A stretch of DNA of 64,000 nt from Alentia gelatinosa (lineage: Eukaryota > Annelida > Polychaeta > Phyllodocida > Polynoidae), in assembly GCA_950022655.1 (NCBI GenBank), contig OX465583.1, positions 31,337,360 to 31,401,359 on the forward strand, in the 5' to 3' direction. The notes beneath the pieces are model-generated. The model searched no databases, was not told where the DNA came from, and was given only the letters and a program-made list of their open reading frames with translations. This document shows, piece after piece, positions 55,470 to 64,000 of the stretch. The stretch's first letter is position 1. Every line of letters starts with the position of its first letter. The position numbers and the translations under genes are program-made.

Positions 55470-55818
55470 GGGCCCTGTTTTTCAGTCACGACAAGATCGG
55501 CCAACGATACCCTAATGGGGTACTTCCACCGACGCGATGAACACATCGCGACCTATCTTGCCAAGGCTTGTGGTGTCGCATAGTGTCGGGATATGCCTTA
55601 TCTTCCTTGTCGCGACCCGTCGCGTGCGATGCCATGTTATTATTTGGCGTTCCACCGCCGCGGCTACTCCCGTTCGATACTACCAGGCCTATGCTGGGTG
55701 CCTCTGTTGTATATGCTGGTACCAACCAGGTACAGGCGAAGTTGCCACGCATGCGTATGACCTACTTCCGTTTCGCACCAAAAATTGAGTGTAAACAACG
55801 GTTGGCGAGCAAGGCAAC

Positions 55819-56016
55819 ATGGACACATCATATTTCGGAGAGATGTCTCTGCGACTTTTCCTGCTGTTGGCTATTAGTGACGAGGATGACCAAATTATTT
55901 TCGACAACCCAGACAGACGCCACCGACATCAGTATTGGATGGCACCGCATCTAAGCAGACGAGTGGACATGAGCCAGAGGAACACTCTGGCGAAGTTGGA
56001 GGTGGATTTCCTTCGT
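55819..56016 (+). CDS. Harbinger transposase, exon 1
   Basis: 66 codons from ATG to a GTGAGT donor (56017), phase 0. The peptide begins MDTSYFGEMSLRLFLLLAIS and contains an acidic patch and a YWMAPHLSRR segment typical of the N-terminal part before the transposase helix-turn-helix region. The start codon is the first in frame after the subterminal region. Confidence 0.65.
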
Positions 56017-56593
56017 GTGAGTGGCCATGTTTACATTTTATTTTCTTTGGTCGTATGTGTATATCCTTAACGATATCAGTTGTGTGTGTGTCCAACATGT
56101 GACTAAAGGTGCATCATTTTTGGATGTAGTTATGTAGTTTAGTTACCTTCTAAAATTCATGTTACTCCCTGCAATGGTGTTCCAAAATGGCGCCTTAACT
56201 TCGCAGCACAACTTCGCAGGCACAACTTCGTGCCAAGAGAAATCGTGTCAAATATTATGTGCGTTTTTTCTTCCTTTTGTTAAATTTGCAGCCTTTTGTG
56301 TGACGGAGTAGGTTTCAGATTACACACATGTATGTATTTATCATGTGGCATAATTCTAATTAGCATCGTGTCTTAATTTCGCGCCCATTTTTATATTATT
56401 TGCGCCAATTTTTATATTTTTCTTCAACCCTTCGTCTGTATTTATTTCACTAGATACTATGTACCAGGACGTATTGTACCATGCCACACATAAACTAGAT
56501 TCCTTATGACTAAATTTTTTATATATTTTTCGTCTATTTCCAGGTATTTTGTTTTTTAATATGTTTATTTATGTTGCTCATTTTGTATTGCAG

Positions 56594-56759
56594 CTGGGAG
56601 AGGTGGAGGAGTTTCGTCGCACGCTGCGGATGCCCCCACATCTGTACGCAGAGCTACTGGAGAAGCTGCGATCAGCTCTGTTCAGAATGTATACAACCTA
56701 CCGGCGATCCATCACCTCGGAGGAACGGCTTTCACTGACCATGCGGTATCTGGCATTGG
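56594..56759 (+). CDS. Harbinger transposase, exon 2
   Basis: It follows a TATTGCAG acceptor and ends at GG|GTGAGC in phase 1. It encodes LGEVEEFRRTLRMPPHLYAE ... ITSEERLSLTMRYLALG, the F-R-M-x-x..F/Y..L-L...R/ERL...LRYLA-G block that precedes the catalytic domain in Harbinger transposases. Confidence 0.75.
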
Positions 56760-57024
56760 GTGAGCGATTTCATTGTGTAGGGTAATAAATAAATTTAACT
56801 TACAAGTCACAAATACTTATATTAGAGATTAAAATATTTAGGAGTGCAATTCAAATTTCTCAATAAATTGAACTGCCTGCTTCTTTCTGCATGTCCGACT
56901 AATTAATTCTATCGTGTGGCTATTATATTGATAATTTATTATGAATAAATATGGAGATTACCCGATTTGTTTTGTTTCTGTATCTTATAACCATTGCAGT
57001 TTACCTCTTCAGTGTGTTTTACAG

Positions 57025-57140
57025 GGAACTCAGTTGTAACGCTGCACCACGCCTACCTGGTTGGCCGAAGCACAGTGCTGCCTCTAGTCCGTGACACATG
57101 CAAGGTGATAGTCGAAACTCTGAAGGGGGAATATCTACGT
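57025..57140 (+). CDS. Harbinger transposase, exon 3
   Basis: It follows a TTTTACAG acceptor, completes the split Gly codon, and encodes NSVVTLHHAYLVGRSTVLPL then VRDTCKVIVETLKGEYLR. This matches the usual GNS...L...F.I..STV...V...C.AI...L..EYL block. The donor is GTACAT (57141), weaker than the others. An alternative frame through CAC|GTGTAC would not join exon 4 in phase. Confidence 0.7.
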
Positions 57141-57609
57141 GTACATGCTATTACTAGACCATTTACATGTTTTTTTGTTTCCTGTTTTCTCAAGATACCT
57201 ACCAATATGAACAAAATTTTAGGGGGGGGGTCCTCAATATCCCCCCCTCCCCCACAACCCACCTTCCGTTTCATTTTGAATTTTGTATTTTGCGCGATAA
57301 TCGTCTAGTAATGTTTTCTCACAACCACCGTGGTTCTGTTAATTGTTAATTTACTTAGGCTTAATTTTGAATTTGCCATGAGATTTATAGGATAAGAACT
57401 CTTACCAAAATATTTGTATGATATTCTCCTTTCACTGTAGTGTGGAAAGAAAAATACCTTCCCTAACAAGTCAGGAGTCACACCTAAAGAGCATCTAAAT
57501 ATTTCATTTCTTTCTTGCGATAATCGTCTGTGGCACTTCTTATTGCAGTAAAAGATGTTATTCCTTCACACTACCAATTTAACACTTGTCGCATGTTCTT
57601 TGGTTTCAG

Positions 57610-58424
57610 ACGCCTACCAAACGATCAGAGTGGGAGTCTATTGCTATGGATTTCCTGGATCGGTGGAACATGCCTAACGTGCTAGGGTCCGTTGATGGCA
57701 AGCATATCCGCATGCGCTGTCCGCACAAGTCCGGTTCACTCTACTTCAACTACAAAAACTTCAACTCAATAGTGCTCTTGGCTGTGGTTGGACCGGACTA
57801 CAAATTTCTCTACGTGGACGTGGGCGCAGAAGGACGTGCTTCGGACTCCGGACTCTGGCGGTCCTATCCATTTTACCGCGACGTGACCGCGAAGGAGAAC
57901 CCCCTGCACATCCCTGATCCTCGACCACTGTATGCCGGTTCCTCACTAGTCCCTTCGTGGGTGATGACGCCTTCGCGCTGGGAGAGCATCTCATGAAGCC
58001 GTTCCTTCCCGCCAATTTAACAGCCGAAAAGCGCGTCTACAACTATCGCCTGTCGCGCTGTCGCCGTGTTGTCGAGAATGCCTTCGGTATATTGGCCACA
58101 CGCTTCAGGATATTTCGGAGGGAACAGGACATGGAGCCCCCCAGCATGGAAGTCTTCACCATGGCATGTATTGTCCTGCACATTCTTCTTCGCGAGAAAG
58201 CTGCAGGCGATTACATGCCAGCAAAGTATGCTGACTGGGAAGGAGTCGATGGAGAGCAACACCAAGGGGCATGGCATCAGGAAGATCCGCTCCATGGCCT
58301 TGCACGAGGACCCACAAAGCGTAATCACACAAACTACATCAAGGGCATGCGGCTAGCTCTCAAATCCTGGTGCCTGTCTCCGATGGGGGAACTGCCATGG
58401 CAGTACAACTTTTTATCAAATTGA
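57610..58424 (+). pseudogene. Harbinger transposase, exon 4 (catalytic domain, one frameshift)
   Basis: It follows a GGTTTCAG acceptor in phase 0 (TPTKRSEWESIAMDFLDRWN). The DDE_Tnp_4 motifs are present: first Asp in NVLGSVDGKHIRMRCP (57694-57696), second Asp in GRASDSGLW (57844-57846), then FVGDDAFAL and the third acidic residue in RRVVENAFGIL (58074-58076). Between the second and third motifs the frame changes near 57945-57960. There CCCTTCGTGGGTGATGAC is read correctly only one frame over, as if one C had been lost. Otherwise the exon is open to TGA at 58422. Full-length joined exons would give about 430 residues, normal for the family. The frameshift, if not an assembly error, inactivates this copy. 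Confidence 0.8.
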
Positions 58425-58627
58425 CTGTACTCTTTTCATTGTGGAATTGTGACAATCGTGTGTATATCATAATAATGACGATTATGTACCTTTAAACCCT
58501 ACCGAAACCCACCAGGCAAGGCTTCCAAATTTTTCAAAATTCACCATGGTTAGTTCTGTTTAAGTGCATTATAGATAGATTAAAGCAGGACAAAAACTAT
58601 AGTGTACAAATTAAAAAAACAAACAAT

Positions 58628-58741
58628 TTATTCAAAATACTCGTTGGCAAGGGCCGCCACTCTGCCCATGAATAATCTTCGACGTGGCCCCCGCATATGT
58701 CGCATGGTGGCCCTCATGTACACCAGCCACGCCTCCTCGCC
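58628..58741 (-). CDS. Harbinger MADF/Myb-like partner gene, exon 5 (last)
   Basis: 37 codons and a stop: GEEAWLVYMRATMRHMRGPR, RRLFMGRVAALANEYFE. The acceptor used here is GGGGTTAG (58742). The stronger looking TTTTTTGCAG 13 nt upstream would include an in-frame TAG. AATAAA overlaps the stop codon. The phase agrees with exon 4 (..PPPEVD|). Confidence 0.55.
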   Translation of the reverse strand, partial: GEEAWLVYMRATMRHMRGPRRRLFMGRVAALANEYFE

Positions 58742-58857
58742 CTAACCCCAGTCCTGCAAAAAAGCAAAGCATACCCGATGTCGTGTCAGTTTTATAGCCC
58801 AGATAATAAGAATTCACCTACTAGTCATTTATTAATACATTTGGCCAAATGCAACAT

Positions 58858-58935
58858 CGCAAATCGTGTGCAAAAGTTTATTGAGAATCGTTTATAGAGT
58901 TATTACTCACGTCCACTTCTGGAGGCGGCTGCTGC
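58858..58935. repeat. Duplicated exon-4 end segment, copy 1
   Basis: A 78-bp segment from GCAAATCGTGTGCAAAAGTT to GGAGGCGGCTGCTGC is repeated at 59039-59116 with one difference. This copy would provide the donor GTGAGT, while the copy attached to the repeat array provides GTCAGT. AATACATTTGG.CAAATGCAACATCGCA words flank both, so a local tandem duplication has hit the exon border. Confidence 0.8.
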
Positions 58936-59090
58936 TTATTAATACATTTGGTCAAATGCAACATCGCATGAAACGTTATGCCCCGGACTCGTGTTTAAAT
59001 TCAGTTTAGCGTTGCCCAATCCCTGAAATGAAAACTATGCAAATCGTGTGCAAAAGTTTATTGAGAATCGTTTATAGAGTTATTACTGAC

Positions 59091-59627
59091 GTCCACTTCT
59101 GGAGGCGGCTGCTGCGGCGGCTCTTCGGGCTGCTGCGGCGGCTCTTCGGGCTGCTGCGGCGGCTCTTCGGGCTGCTGCGGCGGCTCTTCGGGCTGCTGCG
59201 GCGGCTCTTCGGGCTGCTGCGGCGGCTCTTCGGGCTGCTGCGGCGGCTCTTCGGGCTGCTGCGGCGGCTCTTCGGGCTGCTGCGGCGGCTCTTCGGGCTG
59301 CTGCGGCGGCTCTTCGGGCTGCTGCGGCGGCTCTTCGGGCTGCTGCGACGGCTCTTCGGGCTGCTGCGGCGGCTCTTCGGGCTGCTGCGGCGGCTCTTCG
59401 GGCTGCTGCGGCGGCTCTTCGGGCTGCTGCGGCGGCTCTTCGGGCTGCTGCGGCGGCTCTTCGGGCTGCTGCGGCGGCTCTTCGGGCTGCTGCGGCGGCT
59501 CTTCGGGCTGCTGCGGCGGCTCTTCGGGCTGCTGCGGCGGCTCTTCGGGCTGCTGCGGCGGCTCTTCGGGCTGCTGCGGCGGCCCTTCGGGCTGCCGCCG
59601 CGGCTCTTCCAGTTCACACGGAATTCC
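59091..59627 (-). CDS. Harbinger partner gene, exon 4: PPQQPEE heptapeptide array
   Basis: 179 codons following a CTAACAG acceptor in phase 0. The start GIPCELEEPRRQPEG leads into more than 20 near-perfect copies of PPQQPEE (21-bp units, one PSQQPEE variant), ending QPPPEVD at a GTCAGT donor. All three minus frames and at least one plus frame are open across the array because 21 is a multiple of 3. The PPQQPEE frame is chosen because it alone fits the splice phases of exons 3 and 5. The acidic, Pro/Gln-rich array is probably a flexible linker and is expected to vary in length between copies. Confidence 0.6.
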
Positions 59628-59896
59628 CTGTTAGAAACCAAAAGAGTAATTTCATGTAAACTCATCGATTTACCCTCTTCTGGCTCAAACTCGGGCAATC
59701 TTATACTTTTTTTACCATTCATGAATAATCGTTTATGTTTCCTGCGATTTCAAAGAATTATTCTACTACATTTTCCCCTGACAGGAAGAGGGAAACGTAA
59801 TTATTGTTTGTCCTGCATTTAACGTCAGGTCCAGAGGATTTAAATTAATTAAGCCATTTTCACGAATTCTTCTAATTAGAGCAAATGAATACATAC

Positions 59897-59977
59897 CCTT
59901 TTGGGCCTGCCAATGGCAGCCTGACCGGAGGGGGTGTGCCCTCCTGTTGATGTTCCCATGAAGACGGGATGGAGCGA
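59897..59977 (-). CDS. Harbinger partner gene, exon 3
   Basis: 27 codons between an AACTTGCAG acceptor and a GTATGT donor, phase 0 at both ends: SLHPVFMGTSTGGHTPSGQA, AIGRPKR. Linker-like. Supported by splice signals and phase only. Confidence 0.5.
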
Positions 59978-60403
59978 CTGCAAGTTAAATGTTAAGCGAT
60001 TACTTAAAATGTATTTCCAATTTTTCTGGGGCATGGATCGTGATTGCGTTCTATTCATGCCCTAAAAAAATTTGGGCGTTGCCCAATCCCTGAAAAAAAG
60101 TCGTACTTTGGACCATACGCCTCGTTCCTACACACAATTACTTAAAATGTACATTATTACTAGGGTTGTCCTGTGTCCGTGTAGGGCTTCCGTGCCAGGC
60201 TGATGCTGGTATTCAGTACCAGCATATTTAATCCATATCAATTTAATATGTATTTCAATTCAATATGTATTTCAATTCCAATTTCTTATCACTTGTTTGA
60301 TGCGGAAATCCATATCTTGTCGGTTTAAATCATACAGTCGCAAATTTAAAGTTTTTATACCGGTTTATGAATTTAGGCAGTTTTGGGGCATTCATGGACC
60401 TAC

Positions 60404-60558
60404 CGATTTGGGTTTCTTTGGCTTGGCCTCCCGGATGTACGGGGCCAGGAAGGCGCATCGCCGCAGGTGTGCCTCCTGTTTTTCCGACGTCGGTCCCTGC
60501 CGTCGCCACCTCTGGAACGACGTCCTCATCGACGTCAGTCTCTTCTTGACTGCTATCC
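60404..60558 (-). CDS. Harbinger partner gene, exon 2b (second half of MADF-like domain)
   Basis: It starts after CATTCTAG in phase 1 and completes the Gly codon of exon 1. The peptide GIAVKKRLTSMRTSFQRWRR continues into HLRRCAFLAPYIREAKPKKP. K-x-R-x-x-S-x-R-x-x-F is the third-helix pattern of MADF domains, and CAFLAPYI resembles the conserved segment after it. Third codon positions are strongly G/C, as in the transposase. The donor is GTAGGT in phase 0. Confidence 0.6.
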
Positions 60559-60647
60559 CTAGAATGACGTGAAACAGAGTTGCCTGCTTATACCACATAT
60601 TACGAACAATGCATTGCTGTTTTGGTCCGCATCGCTTAATACCTTAC

Positions 60648-60697
60648 CTTCAGGTAGGTGGTCCTCAGCGAAGTGATACGGGTTTTCACCGTTATTT
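60648..60697 (-). CDS. Possible alternative exon 2a of the Harbinger partner gene
   Basis: 50 nt between a TTTCTTTCCAG acceptor and a GTAAGG donor, phase 1 at the start. Joined to exon 1 it encodes EITVKTRITSLRTTYLK, which lines up residue by residue with the start of exon 2b (GIAVKKRLTSMRTSFQRW). It ends in phase 0, so it cannot be followed in frame by exon 2b. It is either a mutually exclusive exon with an unseen partner or a duplicated exon remnant. Confidence 0.4.
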
Positions 60698-61327
60698 CTG
60701 GAAAGAAAAAAAAAATCGTCACAATTAACATATTGTACATGCTTCAGAACAAACATGTCATCCACACAGCATAATAATCTATAGTGCGAAAAATTTATAC
60801 ACGATATGCACTGCCGAGTTGTAATATATATCCCATGATTGTACAATATACTTTCTGCCATTCTTTAACAAAAAATATGATGGTGGGAGGAGGAAGGAAG
60901 CGGATTATACAGTTTTGACAAGCCCATGATGGAATCAGCATTGTTTTTGCTATCCAAAAACAACACACAACGGCGCCACGGGGTCTACCACCTATGGCAG
61001 TGGCTACACAAAGTCTGGGGCTATATGCACACAGGAACATTAATTTTCGAGCGAAGTGTATTTGTTCATAACAATCTTTCCTATAACATGACAAAAAAAC
61101 TATAGAACATGTCATGAGTAACTGGGTAACGCTCGCCGGATAACCTAGCTTTTCCCACCATTCCCACGAAACCATTCCCACCAAACGCCATGACGGCGAA
61201 GCTAAATACACACATTTTGAGGAGCACGCAATTATTTGTACAAGAGTATAGACGGTTAACCACGATCTGGGTACAATTACATAGACATACAATGGGGTCA
61301 CAAGTGAGAAATAATTAAAAAACTCAC

Positions 61328-61916
61328 CGTCGAGGCCCAATTCCATCCGTCGAATGGCACTCTTCCTGGCCTGGGGATCACGGTAAAGTGGTTGCCCCAG
61401 GTCGTACAGGTATCGATGGGCCTCATAAAGGCGACAAAGATCAGGCTCCTTCAACCTGAGGTATTCCTCCATGGCGGGCTCGTCGGTGTTTGGTGCCGTG
61501 GGGACCGGCCGGCCCGACAGCTGGGACGGCGGCACGATGTCCTCGTCGCGGGACGACTGCACGATGTCCTCGTCATCTTGGTCCTCTTGGTCGCCGTCCT
61601 CTTCTTCCTCCTGGTCCTCAGTGTTCTGGTTGTTGGGGGGAAGGATCCTTGCTTCCACTACAGGGAGGGACGAGCGAAGCAGAGACTGTCCTGGCCCGCT
61701 GGGGATCGCAGATACATTGATCTCCACCTGCTACAGCCCAGCCAGCACAGCAGAATTTGAAGAATTTGTTTGGGCAGATTCTTCTTCTTGATTCTGCAAA
61801 GCTGCAAACAGATCCATTATCTGGTCTGCGTTGCTGAGATCGGCGATGCGAACTTCGCGGGTCTCTACACGATCTTCGGCAGTGGAGGTTTTCTTGGTTG
61901 CTCGTTTGGGCGGCAT
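61328..61916 (-). pseudogene. Harbinger MADF/Myb-like partner gene, exon 1 (one in-frame stop)
   Basis: Starts MPPKRATKKTSTAEDRVETR (61916), passes through an in-frame TAG at 61733-61731 (CTG TAG CAG, a likely CAG-to-TAG change), and continues open to a GTGAGT donor at 61327. After an acidic Glu/Asp tract (about residues 95-115) the MADF-like domain begins: EEYLRLKEPDLCRLYEAHRY, LYDLGQPLYRDPQARKSAIRR. In this superfamily the Myb/SANT/MADF-type partner binds the transposon ends and helps bring the transposase to the nucleus; that role is assigned here by analogy. The stop would cut the protein at 61 residues unless initiation occurs downstream. Confidence 0.6.
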
Positions 61917-61990
61917 CGTGGAAAATGAGAGCGTGGAGTCGAGTCGAGTCGAGTTAGTGCTGCAGCATGAGGGGCTACAATAGGTGAGCA

Positions 61991-63110
61991 CCCATCACCA
62001 AAAAAGACTAAAATACACCATATACCATTGGAAAGCTATAGGTCTGGAGAATACGGTTCTGGTGGGTGTAAAAATTTATTTTGTGAACAAACTTGTCAAG
62101 GTCAGGTCAAAGGTCAAAGGTCACAACAGAAATAAATCCCCAAAAAACTTCCATTAACTGCTGATATATCAAGAAATATTTGACTTAGCCTTCTAATATT
62201 TTAGGACCATGTACACATCATATGGCACAATGGTCACACAAAATATGGTTGACCTTGGTAAAGGTCAAGGTCACATTTTTTTTGTCAGACTGGCGAAAAG
62301 TGGAGGGGTTGAACCAAGCACCAAGTTCTTTGTATGCACTCTTAAACTCCTATCTAAAAATGTTCTATCTAAAAATGTTCCAGAGTGAATTCTAAAATGT
62401 AACCATATCTTTGACTTTTGACCTTGCTTTACATAATGTTCAGACATCTTGAAAATTGTTTCATGAAGGAAAAAATGGAGATTAGTGTTTGAGCAATATG
62501 ATAAAACTCATTAACAGTGTCAGTGAAAAATCCAATCTTTTCTCTCCTGGAGGAGAGGGGTGGATTTTGCCACCTTATGTCATGTAGGCCCCCTAGTGGG
62601 ATCTAGTTTAACTAATTAGGCTAAATGTGAAACTAAAACTAACAAATACTGTTGAACACATTATTTTTGTGATAATTCTCACAATTCTTACTTGATAAAT
62701 CATAAAATATTTTTTCTGAATTTATTGGCCAAAGAGGGGTCAGTTTTGACTAAATTTAATCCGAGTACTAAACTAATCTAAAGGCTGAATGCTGGCTTGG
62801 TTACAAAGACACACAGACAGACAGACACAAGGAGTCTTATAAATGAAGACATCCACCTGCTGTTGAGCAGTAAACAAGCATTTCTAGATGTAAGTATCAA
62901 CAATTTTTAACATTTTCCCCTATCATTAAGTTTCAGAAATGTGATTTCTGTCATTCTACAGTCTAAATAATGTTGTGCTTAATGAAAATTTAGGTTTATA
63001 TACAGCATGGAAATTTCAGTTTACATATGTTTACTTTCCATGTCTCAGCTCTTGGGACATGAATTGGATTATAAGAAGCAATACCTCCCAATACAAAATT
63101 TGGTTCTCCT
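61991..63110. other. Repeat-rich intergenic stretch with AGGTCA arrays
   Basis: CAAGGTCAGGTCAAAGGTCA plus AAGGTCAC at 62097-62124 contains consecutive AGGTCA half-sites. TGACCTTGGTAAAGGTCAAGGTCA recurs at 62249-62272. A short GACAGACAGACA lies at 62813. No gene and no Harbinger right end were found here. Confidence 0.45.
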
Positions 63111-63127
63111 TGGAAGTACTGAGGATA

Positions 63128-63850
63128 GGTTACTCCCCCCACCCCCCCCCCCACACTGAAAAACCCTCCACCCCTAAAATATTAAGTTTCCCCCCCCCCC
63201 CCCCATGGAAATATTAAGAAAAGATTGCCCACTCCCCCCACACCCCTATGGGCCCCCAAGGGAAAAAAAAGTTGGCCCTCCATGAAAATACTGACAATAA
63301 TTTCCCCACACTCCAACTACCACCACAACCAAAGAAGGTGACCCTGCTTGGAAATACTAAAAAAAAAAGTACACACCCCCTCCCCCCCCCCCCTGGAAAA
63401 CTTAAGTTTCCCAATGGAAAGAGAAGAATGTGCCCCTTCCCCCCAAAAGGTTGGCCCTGTTTGGAAATACTGAAAAAAGCCCACCCCCCTCCCCTAAACT
63501 ACCTAAAAATATGTTTGGTTCCCTATGGAAATGAACAAGTTGACTCCCCTACAATAATCCCCAAAATAACTGTACCTCCCTTTGGATAAACTGAAATAAA
63601 GTCCCCCACCCCACAAAATCCACACTTCCCCCTCCACTAAAAAGGTGGATCTCTCAAAGTTCCTCCCCCCCCCCCCCTCCAACTAAAAAAGATTGGCCAT
63701 CTACTGACAATGACATCTTCCACCAGAAAATTAGCAGTTAGCCCTGCCTGAAAATATTTAAAAAGGCCACCTCCCCCAAAAAACTTTCCCTTCCCTTTGA
63801 AAGTTCCCCCTGAAGGACACCCCCCCCCCCTCCCCCCCCAAAAAAAAAGA
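63128..63850 (+). repeat. C-rich minisatellite
   Basis: Irregular units of about 50-75 bp, each with a run of 8-17 C followed by a GGAAATACTGAAAA-like word (examples near 63207, 63280, 63347, 63459, 63520). Strand asymmetry is extreme. ORFs across it on both strands are artefacts. 63851-64000 is ordinary AT-rich sequence. Confidence 0.7.
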
Positions 63851-64000
63851 AACAGTACTTCATTAAAACCAAGTATTTTTGCTATGGTAAGGTATAGGTG
63901 AAAATCAGGATCATGCAAATTCGTTTGTTGTAACCAAAAGTAGTTGTAAAGAAGTTTGTTGTAACCAAGTTTTACTGTATAGTCATTAGATAAAAACTTT

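Larger units (their letters stand above)
55470..61990. mobile_element. PIF/Harbinger-type DNA transposon with two genes (right end not found)
   Basis: The left end reads GGGCCCTGTTTTTCAGTCAC and is followed by CGA-rich subterminal sequence. Inside are a plus-strand spliced DDE transposase gene (55819-58424) and, tail to tail, a minus-strand spliced MADF/Myb-like gene (61916-58628). A two-gene layout of a transposase plus a Myb/SANT-like partner is the established hallmark of the PIF/Harbinger superfamily. The matching right end was not found up to 64000, so it is lost, diverged or displaced. The right limit given is only the upstream edge of the partner gene. The transposase has a frameshift and the partner a stop, so this copy is probably inactive but young. 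Confidence 0.75.

Noticed and set aside
55486..55954. ORFs on both strands in the CGA-rich left part of the Harbinger element
   Set aside because: They lie between the terminus and the transposase start and show no motif. Subterminal sequence of this kind is usually non-coding.
59028..59822. 264-codon plus ORF (RRLFGLL repeats) and 216-codon minus ORF (SSPKSRR repeats)
   Set aside because: Both are other readings of the 21-bp array. Only the PPQQPEE frame fits the splice phases of the partner gene.
1..64000. CRISPR arrays, rRNA genes, operons, prophage
   Set aside because: None seen. Direct repeats here are transposon- or satellite-like, and the genes have introns.

Overview
This window is eukaryotic (metazoan) DNA. 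It has AT-rich intergenic and intronic sequence, genes split by GT-AG introns, and a heavy load of transposable elements. A QRICH2-like coiled-coil gene, a tRNA-derived SINE with a GACGTTAAAC-type tail, CR1/jockey-like LINE fragments and many foldback elements together suggest a lophotrochozoan, most likely a marine mollusc. I cannot name the species.

Layout. (1) About 3.1-24.9 kb holds the 5' part of a minus-strand gene with seven exons. Its N-terminus resembles QRICH2/C16orf96 (DUF4795) proteins, and every intron is phase 0. The gene runs off the left edge. Its long introns contain SINE and LINE insertions. (2) 25,613-34,737 is a GC-rich, apparently complete Ty3/gypsy LTR retrotransposon on the minus strand. 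It has 450-bp LTRs that look identical, an ATAT target duplication, a tRNA-Leu primer-binding site, and gag and pol. Pol stays open for about 880 codons past integrase and carries two C2H2 zinc fingers and a proline-rich tail. (3) 34.7-44.8 kb is a graveyard of foldback and palindromic repeats, a dead LINE, a TTAA-flanked element and two long inverted-repeat elements. (4) 44,869-49,082 (plus) is a two-coding-exon C2H2 zinc-finger gene with a NAGNAG acceptor. (5) 51-55.5 kb holds an unassigned 158-aa ORF, small dispersed repeats, a second LINE fragment and two copies of an unclassified DNA element. (6) 55,470 to about 62 kb is a PIF/Harbinger-type transposon. It has a four-exon plus-strand DDE transposase with one frameshift and a convergent minus-strand MADF/Myb-like partner gene. 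The partner contains a PPQQPEE heptapeptide array and one in-frame stop. (7) 62-64 kb is repeats, ending in a C-rich minisatellite.

How the parts relate. The Harbinger left end has the same terminal sequence as the two foldback elements near 37.6 and 40.8 kb, so those look like its non-autonomous dependants. The window shows recent activity: identical gypsy LTRs, and a truncated LINE flanked by a perfect 187-bp duplication. The most interesting candidates are the zinc-finger extension of the gypsy Pol, the 187-bp duplication, and the Harbinger partner gene with its duplicated exon and expanding peptide array. Everything here comes from reading the sequence; no alignment or database search was run.
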